Source: CAVRCA01 sp963719345 (GTDB lineage Bacteria > Pseudomonadota > Alphaproteobacteria > Acetobacterales > Acetobacteraceae). Taken from it: DNA of 64,000 nt. Positions 57,000 through 64,000 of the stretch are shown here, piece by piece. The notes below the pieces were generated by a model, which worked only from the letters and a program-made list of their open reading frames with translations, made no database searches and was not told where the DNA came from. Where the stretch lies: positions 1,302,001 to 1,366,000 of the forward strand of contig CAVRCA010000001.1 of NCBI GenBank assembly GCA_963719345.1, given 5' to 3'. Each line of letters opens with the position of its first letter. The first letter of the stretch is position 1. The translations under genes were made by a program, and so were the position numbers.

Positions 57000-59642
57000 T
57001 CATGCCGCCAGCGCCGCGCGGACCGCCGCCAGGGCGTCGTCGGCGCGACCGCCGTTCGGGCCGCCGGCCTGCGCCATGTCGGGCCGGCCGCCGCCGCCCT
57101 TGCCGCCCACCGCCGCACTCGCCGCCCGCACCAGATCGACCGCGCTGAACCGTCCCGTGAGGTCGGGCGAGACGCCGACCACGATGCTGGCCTTGCCGTC
57201 GGCCGTCGAGACCAGCGCCACCACGCCGCTGCCGACCTGCTTGCCGATCGCGTCGGCCAGGCTCTTCAGGTCACGCGGCGGCACCTCGCCGAGGTTGCGG
57301 GCCGATAGCCGGACCCCGTTCACCTCCGCAACGTCGGCGCCGCCACCGCCGCCGGTGGCCAGCTTGCGCTGCAACTCCACCACGTGGCCCTGCAGCTTGC
57401 GCCGTTCCTCAATCATCGCCGCGACCCGCTCCGGCGCTTCCGCCGGGTTGGCCCGCAGCACACCGGCGATCTCGTTCAGCCGCCGCTCGTTCGCCTCGAC
57501 CAACGCCAGGGCCGCCGTCGCCGTCACCGCCTCGATGCGCCGAACCCCCGCGCTGACCCCGCCTTCCGAGACGATCTTGAACAGTCCGATGTCGCCGGTG
57601 CGCCGGACATGGGTGCCGCCGCAGAGTTCGATCGAGTAGGCGGGCTTGTTGCCCTCGCCTTCGCCCATCGAAACGACGCGCACCTCGTCGCCGTATTTCT
57701 CGCCGAACAGGGCCATCGCGCCCATCTCGACGGCCGCTTCCGGGGTCATCAGCCGCGTCGTCACCTCGCTGTTCTCGCGCACCCGCGCGTTCACCTCGCG
57801 CTCGACCCAGGCAAGCTCGTCGCCGGTGATCGGGCGTGGCTGGCTGACGTCGAAACGGAGGCGGTCGGGCGCGTTGAGACTGCCCTTCTGGGTCACATGG
57901 ATCCCGAGCTTCTGCCGCAACGCTTCGTGCAGCAGGTGGGTCGCGCTGTGGTTGGCACGGATCATGGTGCGACGGGCATGGTCGACCTCGGTGAGCACCG
58001 GCGTGCCGACACGCGCCGTTCCCGCCGCCACCCGGCCGAGATGAACGGTCAGGTCGCCGACCTTCTTCTGGGTGTCGTGGACCGTGATCACCAGCCCGTC
58101 CGGGCCGGAGATGCTGCCGGTGTCGCCGACCTGTCCGCCGCTTTCGGCGTAGAACGGCGTCTGGTTGAGGACCACCGCGACCTCCGACCCCGCTGTCGCC
58201 TCCGGGACGGAAGCGCCGTTGGAAACCAGCGAGAGGATTTCGGCCTCCGCCGTCTCGGTGGAGTAGCCGAGGAACTCGGTGGCGCCGACCTGTTCGCGGA
58301 TCTCGAACCAGACCGTCTCGGTCGCTGCCTCGCCGGAGCCGGCCCAGGCGGCGCGGGCGCGGGCGCGCTGCTCCTGCATCGCCGCCGCGAACCCGGCGCT
58401 GTCGACCTCCCGCCCCTGTTCGCGCAGCGCGTCCTGCGTGAGGTCGAGCGGAAAGCCGTAGGTGTCGTAGAGCCGGAAGGCCACCGCCCCGGGCAGCGCC
58501 TGGCCGCTGCCGAGCCGCCCGGTCTCCTCGGTAAGCAGGTGCAGGCCGCGCTCCAGCATCTGCTTGAACCGCGTCTCCTCCAGCCGCAGCGTCTCGACGA
58601 TCAGCGCCTCGGCGCGCCCGAGCTCCGGATACGCCACCCCCATCTGGCGCACCAGCGCCGGCACCAGCCGGTACATGATCGGCTCGCGGGCGCCCATCAT
58701 GTGGGCGTGGCGCATGGCGCGGCGCATGATCCGGCGCAGCACGTAGCCGCGGCCCTCGTTGCCCGGCAGCACCCCGTCGGCGATCAGGAAGGCGGAGCTG
58801 CGCAGATGGTCGGCGATCACCCGATGGCTGGCGCGGAACGGCCCGTCCGGGTCCTGCCCGGTCGCCTCGGCCGACGCCAGGATCAGCGCGCGAAACGTAT
58901 CGGTGTCGTAGTTGTCATGCTTGCCCTGCAGGATGGCGGCGGCGCGTTCGAGGCCCATCCCGGTGTCGATCGAAGGACGCGGCAGCGGCACCCGCGTGCC
59001 GGGCGGCCCTTCCTCGAACTGCATGAACACGAGGTTCCAGATCTCGACGAAGCGATCCCCGTCCTCGTCGGCGCTGCCGGGCGGCCCGCCCGGGATGTGC
59101 TCGCCGTGATCATAGAAAATCTCCGAGCACGGGCCGCACGGGCCGGTGTCGCCCATCCGCCAGAAATTGTCCGCCGTCGGGATGCGGATGATCTTTTCCG
59201 GCGGCAACCCGGCGACCTCGCGCCAGATGCGGGCCGCGTCGTCGTCCTCGGAAAACACGGTGACCAGCAGCCGGTCCTTCGGCAGCCCGAACTCGCGGGT
59301 CACGAGCTCCCAGGCGAGCGGAATGGCGAGCTCCTTGAAATAGTCGCCGAAACTGAAATTGCCGAGCATCTCGAAGAACGTGTGGTGCCGCGCCGTGTAG
59401 CCGACATTGTCGAGATCGTTGTGCTTGCCGCCGGCGCGGACGCATTTCTGGGCGGTGGTCGCCCGGCTGTAGGGCCGCCTCTCCTGGCCGGTGAACACGT
59501 TCTTGAACTGCACCATCCCGCTGTTGGTGAACAGCAACGTCGGATCGTTGCGGGGAACCAACGGCGAGCTCGGCACCACGGCGTGGCCATTGCGGGCGAA
59601 GAAGTCGAGGAAGGTGGCGCGGATGTCGTTGCTGCTGGGCAT
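57000..59642 (-). CDS. alaS: Alanyl-tRNA synthetase
   Basis: 880 residues, full length and intact. The class II catalytic core begins near FLDFFARNGHAVVPSSPLVP, with NSGMVQFKNVFTG and the tRNA-recognition helices following. The editing domain carries RANHSATHLLHEALRQKLG and ELCGGTHVRRTGDIGLF, the Zn-binding His/Cys motifs that correct mischarged Ser/Gly. The C-terminal oligomerisation domain is Gly/Ala-rich with the usual GGGGRPDMAQAGG. Start ATG 59642. A solid housekeeping gene over 2.6 kb with no frame break, useful as a quality control for this part of the assembly. Confidence 0.97.
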   Translation of the reverse strand: MPSSNDIRATFLDFFARNGHAVVPSSPLVPRNDPTLLFTNSGMVQFKNVFTGQERRPYSRATTAQKCVRAGGKHNDLDNVGYTARHHTFFEMLGNFSFGDYFKELAIPLAWELVTREFGLPKDRLLVTVFSEDDDAARIWREVAGLPPEKIIRIPTADNFWRMGDTGPCGPCSEIFYDHGEHIPGGPPGSADEDGDRFVEIWNLVFMQFEEGPPGTRVPLPRPSIDTGMGLERAAAILQGKHDNYDTDTFRALILASAEATGQDPDGPFRASHRVIADHLRSSAFLIADGVLPGNEGRGYVLRRIMRRAMRHAHMMGAREPIMYRLVPALVRQMGVAYPELGRAEALIVETLRLEETRFKQMLERGLHLLTEETGRLGSGQALPGAVAFRLYDTYGFPLDLTQDALREQGREVDSAGFAAAMQEQRARARAAWAGSGEAATETVWFEIREQVGATEFLGYSTETAEAEILSLVSNGASVPEATAGSEVAVVLNQTPFYAESGGQVGDTGSISGPDGLVITVHDTQKKVGDLTVHLGRVAAGTARVGTPVLTEVDHARRTMIRANHSATHLLHEALRQKLGIHVTQKGSLNAPDRLRFDVSQPRPITGDELAWVEREVNARVRENSEVTTRLMTPEAAVEMGAMALFGEKYGDEVRVVSMGEGEGNKPAYSIELCGGTHVRRTGDIGLFKIVSEGGVSAGVRRIEAVTATAALALVEANERRLNEIAGVLRANPAEAPERVAAMIEERRKLQGHVVELQRKLATGGGGGADVAEVNGVRLSARNLGEVPPRDLKSLADAIGKQVGSGVVALVSTADGKASIVVGVSPDLTGRFSAVDLVRAASAAVGGKGGGGRPDMAQAGGPNGGRADDALAAVRAALAA

Positions 59643-59717
59643 GATGCCGATGGGATTCCGCCGATGGTATTCTGAGGTGAACGCAACCCGATCAGGTAGC
59701 GCAGGGAGCGGTGCCTG

Positions 59718-60191
59718 TCACGCCGAACGCACCGGCGGCCGAGGCGGCGACGGGGGCGGCGAGGGCAGGCGCAGACGGCTCGCGATCGCCCCGGCATCGG
59801 GCCGCATCAGATCGGCGATCGTCACGCCGTCGAGCACCGCTAGGAAGGCACCCAGCGCCTCGCCCAGCACCCGCTGCAACCCGCACACGCCGGCGATGAC
59901 GCATTCCCCCGAGCCGAAGCACTCGACGATCGCAAGGTCGTCCTCGGTCTGGCGCACCACCTCGCCGAGGCCGATCCGGTCGACCGGTCGGCCGAGCCGA
60001 ACCCCGCCGCCCCGGCCACGGACCGTCTCCACCAGCCCGAGCTGGCCCAGGCGATGCACGACCTTGACGAGGTGGTTCTCGGAAATGCCGTAGGCGCGGG
60101 CGATGTCGGCGATCGACGCCAGTTCGCCGCCTCGCAGGCCGAGATACATCAGCACGCGAAGGCTGTAGTCGGTGAACATCGTCAGGCGCAT
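59718..60191 (-). CDS. nsrR: NsrR-type Rrf2 transcriptional repressor, NO-sensing
   Basis: 157 residues. The Rrf2 winged helix starts MRLTMFTDYSLRVLMYLGLR with Asp8, the position that ligates the cluster in Streptomyces NsrR. The three cluster cysteines are C91, C97 and C103 (ECFGSGECVIAGVC), with spacing as in NsrR. It represses NO-detoxification genes and releases DNA when its 4Fe-4S cluster reacts with NO. The promoter side faces a truncated haemoglobin and the possible flavohaemoglobin remnant, with two NsrR-like sites in between. The C-terminal tail is Pro/Arg-rich. Confidence 0.9.
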   Translation of the reverse strand: MRLTMFTDYSLRVLMYLGLRGGELASIADIARAYGISENHLVKVVHRLGQLGLVETVRGRGGGVRLGRPVDRIGLGEVVRQTEDDLAIVECFGSGECVIAGVCGLQRVLGEALGAFLAVLDGVTIADLMRPDAGAIASRLRLPSPPPSPPRPPVRSA

Positions 60192-60218
60192 TCGGGCGAT
60201 CCGTGGTCAACCTGTTCA

Positions 60219-60241
60219 AAGATGTATATTCCTTGCACCTT
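60219..60241. promoter_or_regulatory. NsrR-like operator, site 1
   Basis: AAGATGTATAT, one centre base, then CCTTGCACCTT: an 11-1-11 arrangement. The left half matches 10 of 11 positions of the NsrR half-site AAGATGYATTT, and the right half 7 of 11 of the AAATRCATCTT mirror. It lies 27 bases upstream of the nsrR start, which is right for autorepression, and could also control the divergent globin gene. Confidence 0.6.
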
Positions 60242-60256
60242 TCAGCAAGGGGAGTG

Positions 60257-60279
60257 TAGATGTACCAATGATGCACCTT
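60257..60279. promoter_or_regulatory. NsrR-like operator, site 2 (weaker)
   Basis: TAGATGTACCA, one base, then TGATGCACCTT, again 11-1-11. Matches about 7 and 8 of 11 positions of the NsrR half-sites. It is 38 bases (about 3.6 helical turns) from site 1. It overlaps the beginning of the remnant coding frame, so coincidence cannot be excluded. Confidence 0.4.
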
Positions 60280-60291
60280 CGGGAAAGTCCG

Positions 60292-60435
60292 ATGCCGAGC
60301 GCGCTGTGTCCCGCCACCATCGCTGTTGTCGAAGCAACGGTCCCGGCGCAGGAAACGCACGGATCCTCCGCGCCCTCACGAGTGGGCTCGACGCGCTCGA
60401 ACGGCAACTCGCGGCCTGATCGGGTCCCGCAATGA
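60292..60435 (+). pseudogene. Possible N-terminal remnant of a flavohaemoglobin (Hmp-like)
   Basis: The frame starting ATG 60292 reads MPSALCPATIAVVEATVPAQ then ETHG. This closely resembles the N-terminus of nitric-oxide dioxygenases (ATIAIVKATVPALEAHG-type), after which the similarity ends. The rest is not globin-like, although another frame nearby ends ARILRALTSGLDALERQLAA at 60419. The TGA overlaps the ATG of the truncated haemoglobin. It may instead be a small protein of unknown kind broken by a frameshift. Similarity covers only about 20 residues, so the call is tentative. Confidence 0.35.
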
Positions 60436-60887
60436 GCGAGGCGGACGGATCGACCACCGTGTCGGCAGCGGACGGCACGGTGTCCGACGCCGACATCACG
60501 CGCCTGGTGGAACGGTTTTATACGCGGGTGCGGGGCGACGCGGTGCTCGGCCCGGTGTTCGCCGCCGCGATCGGCGAGACCGACGAGGCCTGGGCAGCGC
60601 ATCGGGCGCGCCTGCGGGATTTCTGGTCATCGGTGATGCTGACGAGCGGGCGCTACCACGGGGACCCGTTCTCGGTGCATCTGCGGCTCCCTGACCTCGC
60701 GCCGCCGATGTTCGACCACTGGCTCGCGCTGTTCGGCGAGACCTGCGCCGAGCTGTTCGAGCCTGACACGGCCGCCGCGTTCCGCCGCCGCGCGGAGCGG
60801 ATTGCCCGCAGCCTGCGCATCGGCCTGTTCGAGCGCCTGCCGCGCCCGGCCGCGCAGCCGCTCACCCGGGAGGGTCGGCACGCATGA
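60432..60887 (+). CDS. Truncated haemoglobin (group III-like)
   Basis: 151 residues. The fold contains ITRLVERFYTRVRGDAVLGP, then HRARLRDFWSSVMLTSGRYHGDPFSVHLRL and FDHWLALFGETCAELFEPD, the layout of group III truncated globins with a likely haem-proximal His in the middle. The first 18 residues are polar. Start ATG 60432; the stop overlaps the PAS gene's ATG (60884-60887). Its placement next to nsrR suggests a role in NO or O2 handling. Confidence 0.87.
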   Translation: MSEADGSTTVSAADGTVSDADITRLVERFYTRVRGDAVLGPVFAAAIGETDEAWAAHRARLRDFWSSVMLTSGRYHGDPFSVHLRLPDLAPPMFDHWLALFGETCAELFEPDTAAAFRRRAERIARSLRIGLFERLPRPAAQPLTREGRHA

Positions 60888-61318
60888 GCGAGCGGGAGCT
60901 GATGCAGCGGCTGGGCGAGGCGATCGTCGCCTCGGTTGCCGATGCCGTCGTGTTCGCCGACAGCGACGGCGTCATCCGGTTCTGGAACCCGGGAGCCGAA
61001 CGAGTGTTCGGCTTCACCGCCGCCGAAGCGGTCGGGCAGACGCTGGACCTCATCGTTCCGGTGCCGCAGCGGGCGCGCCATTGGGAGGGTTTCCGCCGGG
61101 TCATGGCAACCGGCGAGAGCCGCTACGGCGCCGGCGACATCCTGGCCGTGCCCGGGCTGCGCAAGGACGGCACCCGCGTCTCGATCGAGTTCACCATCGT
61201 TGCGCTCCGAGATGAAGCAGGGCGCATGGAGGGGATGCTGTCGATGCTGCGGGATGTGACGCCACGCTTCGAGGAACTGCGCGCGTTGCGGCGGGAGATC
61301 GCTGCCCTTCGCGGTTGA
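60884..61318 (+). CDS. PAS-domain protein
   Basis: 144 residues, a single PAS domain (EAIVASVADAVVFADSDGVI; VIRFWNPGAERVFGF; SIEFTIVALRDEAGRM) with short helical ends and no output domain. The four-base overlap with the globin gene implies coupled translation and a linked function, for example sensing haem, O2 or redox state in the same response. I do not recognise a specific ligand motif. Confidence 0.82.
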   Translation: MSERELMQRLGEAIVASVADAVVFADSDGVIRFWNPGAERVFGFTAAEAVGQTLDLIVPVPQRARHWEGFRRVMATGESRYGAGDILAVPGLRKDGTRVSIEFTIVALRDEAGRMEGMLSMLRDVTPRFEELRALRREIAALRG

Positions 61319-61405
61319 TAGGGGTGCCCCCTGGCTGCACGGGTGGGGTGGCGGACCGGGCGGACCCGCGTCATATCATCTTCGACGCAACGATTGGAGC
61401 GACGA

Positions 61406-61615
61406 ATGATGAAGCTGAGCGCCCGCAACCAGATCAAGGGCAAGATCACGGCCGTCACCAAGGGGCAGACGACGGGTCACGTCCACATCGACATCGGCAA
61501 CGGCGTCACCGTCCACTCCTCCATCACCAACGAGGCAATCGACGATCTGGCGCTGAAGGTCGGCGACGAGGCGTTGGCCGTCATCAAGGCATCCGACGTC
61601 ATGGTGGCCAAGTAG
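61406..61615 (+). CDS. Molbindin (TOBE/Mop domain protein)
   Basis: 69 residues: MMKLSARNQIKGKITAVTKG, then VHIDIGNGVTVHSSITNEAI and ALAVIKASDVMV, which is the single Mop/TOBE fold. Small molbindins store or buffer molybdate as hexamers. The start may be either ATG 61406 or 61409. It lies 3 bases before the GTG of the molybdopterin-domain gene, so both are linked to molybdenum use. Confidence 0.88.
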   Translation: MMKLSARNQIKGKITAVTKGQTTGHVHIDIGNGVTVHSSITNEAIDDLALKVGDEALAVIKASDVMVAK

Positions 61616-61618
61616 CAG

Positions 61619-62128
61619 GTGCGATTGGCGGACCGCCTCCGCCCCTCGGCGATCGCCGTTGCGGCCATGCTGGTGCTGGCCGCTCCGTCGCTCGCCCAGA
61701 CGGCGGTTCCCCCGAACGAGGCCGCCGCCCTTTCGATCACCGGGCAGGTCGCGCATCCGCAAACGTTCACCGCGGCCGAACTCGCCGGGCTGCCGGCGAC
61801 GACGGTCGAGGTGAGCCAGGCGACGGAGCACGGCATCCAGCACGCCACCTACACCGGGGAGCTGCTGTGGAGCCTGCTCGAACGGGCGGCGCCGATCGAC
61901 GCGCCGGGCGAGAAGACCCATCTCCAGCACATTTTTTTCGCACGCGGACGGGACGGCTACTCGGTCGCCCTGGCGATGGCCGAGATCGACCCGACGTTCG
62001 AGGGCAAGCCGGTCATCATCGCCTACGCCCAGGACGGCAAGCCGCTGCCGGGCCTGCGCCTGGTGGTGCCGAACGACAAGCGGGCCGGCCGCAGCGTCAG
62101 GGATCTTGCCGCCATCGAGGTGAAGTAG
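61619..62128 (+). CDS. Exported molybdopterin-domain (sulfite-oxidase-like fold) protein
   Basis: 169 residues. A Sec signal peptide (AIAVAAMLVLAAPSLAQ) is followed by LSITGQVAHPQTFTAAELAG and TYTGELLWSLLERAAP, then GKPVIIAYAQDGKPLPG and LRLVVPNDKRAGRSVRDLAAIEV, typical of the oxidoreductase molybdopterin-binding domain. The small size lacks a partner domain, so it may work as a periplasmic accessory protein. The start is GTG 61619 immediately after the molbindin stop. Confidence 0.8.
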   Translation: MRLADRLRPSAIAVAAMLVLAAPSLAQTAVPPNEAAALSITGQVAHPQTFTAAELAGLPATTVEVSQATEHGIQHATYTGELLWSLLERAAPIDAPGEKTHLQHIFFARGRDGYSVALAMAEIDPTFEGKPVIIAYAQDGKPLPGLRLVVPNDKRAGRSVRDLAAIEVK

Positions 62129-62160
62129 CGCCGGGTCCGGGTGCGTTCCTGCACATCTTT

Positions 62161-62240
62161 GGTCGGCGCAGGCCGACCATCCACGCCTCCGTCAAAGCAT
62201 TACGCCTCGAGGCCGTGGATGCTCGGCCTTCGCCGAGCAT
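62161..62240. repeat. Compound hairpin repeat element downstream of nrdA
   Basis: Three perfect stems within 80 bases: GGTCGGC/GCCGACC (62161-62178), CATCCACG (62178-62185) with CGTGGATG (62214-62221), and ATGCTCGGC/GCCGAGCAT (62219-62240, loop of 4). It lies in the 151-base gap between the convergent genes and could be a bidirectional terminator or a dispersed repeat of the genome. A second copy was not seen in this window. Confidence 0.55.
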
Positions 62241-62279
62241 GGGCGGGGGAAGGGCTGAGACGGATGCTTGGTCAAAATC

Positions 62280-64000
62280 CTACTGGCAGGCCAAGCACTC
62301 CTCGTAATTGGTCGCCGCCGCAACGGCCGAGGCTGCGACCAGCGGCACCGACAGCGGCGCCGTCACGTCGTTGGCGATCGTGGCGAGCAGGTCGGCCGGG
62401 CCGACCGCCTTCTCGCTCACCGCGTCGGCGCGCTGCAGCGACAGGCTGCGGCAGTAGTAGAGCGATTTTACTCCGCGCTTCCACGCCAGCAGATGGATCT
62501 GGTGCAGGTCGCGCTTGTGGACGTTGGCGGGGAGAAAAATGTTCACCGACTGGCTCTGGCAGATGAACGGCGCGCGGTCGGCGGCGTGCTCCACCACCCA
62601 GCGCTGGTCGAGCTCGAACGCCGTCTTGTAGACCGCCTTTTCCTGTTCCGTCAGGAAATCAAGATGCTGGACGCTGCCCTTGTTCAGCGTGATCGAGGAC
62701 CAGGTCTCCTCGTTGTCCATCCCCTTCGCCGCCAGCAGAAGCGCCAGGTGCCGGTTGCGCACGGTGAAGCTGCCCGACAGCGTCTTCTGCAGGAAAACAT
62801 TGGCGGCGATCGGCTCGATCCCCGGGCTCGAATTGCCGGCGATGATCGAGATCGAGGCGGTCGGCGCCACCGCCATCTTGTTGGAGAAGCGCTCGAAAAC
62901 GCCGAAATCGGCGGCATCGGGGCAGGCGCCGCGCTCCTCGGCCAGCACGCGCGAGGCGTCGTCGGCCTGCGAACGGATATGGCGGAACATCCGTCGGTTC
63001 CACACCTTGGCGACGACGCTCTCGAACGGCACGTTCTGCGATTGCAGGAACGAGTGAAAGCCCATCACGCCGAGGCCGACCGAGCGCTCGCGCATCGCCG
63101 AGTAGCGCGCCCGCTCCATCCCATCCGGCGCGCGCTCGATGAAATCCTGCAGCACGTTGTCGAGGAAGCGCATGACGTCCTCGACGAAGGTCGGATGCTC
63201 CTGCCACTCGAACCAGCTCTCGAGGTTGAGCGAGGAGAGGCAGCAGACCGCCGTGCGCTCGTGGCCGTACTGGTCGCGCCCCGTCGGCAGCGTGATCTCG
63301 CTGCAGAGATTGGAGGTCCTGACCTCCAGGCCGGCCAGCTTCTGATGCTCCGGCAGCGCGCGGTTCACATGGTCGCTGAACACCAGGTACGGCTCGCCGG
63401 TCTCGATCCGGGCGAGCAGAATGCGAATCCACAGCGAGCGCGCCTGCACCGTGCGCACCACGCTGTCGTCCTTGGGCGAAACGAGCGCCCAGGGCTCGTC
63501 CGCCTCGACCGCGCGCATGAACGCATCCGAGACCAGGATGCCGTGATGGAGGTTCGGCGTCTTGCGGTTGGGGTCCCCGCCGGTCGGCCGGCGCAGCTCG
63601 ACGAACTCCTCGATCTCGGGATGCGAGACCGGCAGGTAGACGGCGGCCGAGCCGCGGCGCAGCGAGCCCTGCGAGATCGCCAGCGTCAGGCTGTCCATCA
63701 CCCGGATGAACGGGATGACGCCCGAGGTCTTGCCGTTCTGCCCGACCTTCTCGCCGATCGAGCGCAGATTGCCCCAGTAGCTGCCGATCCCCCCGCCCTT
63801 GGAGGCAAGCCAGACGTTCTCGTTCCACAGGCCGACGATGCCGTCGAGGCTGTCGGACGCCTCGTTGAGAAAGCAGGACACCGGCAGCCCGCGATTGGTG
63901 CCGCCGTTCGACAGCACCGGGGTCGCCGGCATGAACCAGAGGCGGCTGATGTAATCGTAGATGCGCTGCGCGTGGGCCTGGTCGTCGCCGTAATAGCTGG
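62280..64000 (-). CDS. nrdA: Ribonucleoside-diphosphate reductase alpha subunit (class I), 5' partial
   Basis: The open frame runs off the right edge (573 codons visible). Segments of the catalytic barrel are present: MPATPVLSNGGTNRGLPVSC with the first redox Cys, KGGGIGSYWGNLRSIGEKVG, and NLCSEITLPTG with the second. The chain ends in NYEECLACQ, the C-terminal Cys pair that relays electrons from thioredoxin or glutaredoxin. It reduces ribonucleotides to deoxyribonucleotides with the NrdB radical subunit, which is not in the window. No frame break. Confidence 0.94.
   Translation of the reverse strand, partial: SYYGDDQAHAQRIYDYISRLWFMPATPVLSNGGTNRGLPVSCFLNEASDSLDGIVGLWNENVWLASKGGGIGSYWGNLRSIGEKVGQNGKTSGVIPFIRVMDSLTLAISQGSLRRGSAAVYLPVSHPEIEEFVELRRPTGGDPNRKTPNLHHGILVSDAFMRAVEADEPWALVSPKDDSVVRTVQARSLWIRILLARIETGEPYLVFSDHVNRALPEHQKLAGLEVRTSNLCSEITLPTGRDQYGHERTAVCCLSSLNLESWFEWQEHPTFVEDVMRFLDNVLQDFIERAPDGMERARYSAMRERSVGLGVMGFHSFLQSQNVPFESVVAKVWNRRMFRHIRSQADDASRVLAEERGACPDAADFGVFERFSNKMAVAPTASISIIAGNSSPGIEPIAANVFLQKTLSGSFTVRNRHLALLLAAKGMDNEETWSSITLNKGSVQHLDFLTEQEKAVYKTAFELDQRWVVEHAADRAPFICQSQSVNIFLPANVHKRDLHQIHLLAWKRGVKSLYYCRSLSLQRADAVSEKAVGPADLLATIANDVTAPLSVPLVAASAVAAATNYEECLACQ

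Noticed and set aside
57384..59675. Plus-strand frame opposite alaS
   Set aside because: Mirror of a certain gene and no domain.

Overview
The window is a 64 kb piece of a GC-rich alphaproteobacterial chromosome. The block miaA-ilvB-ilvH-ilvC beside serB and a DegP protease, the rpsF-rpsR-rplI operon, a SecB/Tim44-domain pair, a SelO gene, several CaiB-type CoA-transferases and orphan periplasmic binding proteins point to Rhodospirillales/Acetobacterales (an Acetobacteraceae-like organism). This is inferred from gene content and order, not from a marker search. Genes are packed on both strands. No gap between genes exceeds 300 bases, and I saw no tRNA, rRNA, CRISPR array, prophage or insertion sequence.

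Layout. 0-6 kb: a partial FAD/Fe-S 2-hydroxyacid dehydrogenase, an EAL phosphodiesterase, two small DUF genes and an SbmA/YddA-like ABC exporter. 6-13 kb, minus strand: miaA, ilvB, ilvH, ilvC, corA and a macro-domain gene, with serB on the plus strand. 13-19 kb: DegP, SelO, a Tat-type binding protein, a SOUL-type lipoprotein and a small membrane protein. 19-28 kb: a catabolic block (two enoyl-CoA hydratases, CaiB CoA-transferase, Baeyer-Villiger-type monooxygenase, ABC binding protein, acyl-CoA dehydrogenase, thiamine-diphosphate enzyme). 28-36 kb: cfa, L9/S18/S6, xseB-dxs-tlyA, secB, a histidine phosphatase and a Tim44-domain gene. 36-45 kb: lutA, a CaiB-MaoC pair, small genes, an NCS2 permease, an Smr protein, lutC and lutB. 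44-51 kb: a second Tat-type binding protein followed by a RuBisCO-like protein and a cupin, a CadC-like regulator, and a glycine-rich surface-type protein. 51-59.6 kb: a hybrid histidine kinase, icd, a dienelactone hydrolase, a TMEM175-family channel and alaS. 59.7-62.1 kb: nsrR facing a truncated haemoglobin and a PAS protein across a region with two NsrR-like operators, then molbindin and a molybdopterin-domain protein. The 5'-truncated nrdA runs off the right edge.

The main caution for users is frameshifts. I count 26 single-base reading-frame breaks in 14 genes. About 16 of them lie between 20.7 and 27.4 kb, and about 20 are extra bases rather than missing ones. Correcting one base restores family motifs on both sides each time, and the breaks hit housekeeping genes (ilvC, miaA, serB). 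Sequencing error is therefore more likely than gene decay. Coordinates below span the whole restored gene and the break is placed in each entry.

The most interesting biology is the NO-response locus (nsrR, two operators, globin, PAS protein and a possible flavohaemoglobin remnant) and the RuBisCO-like/cupin/binding-protein operon, whose gene junction is a 14-bp triple repeat.
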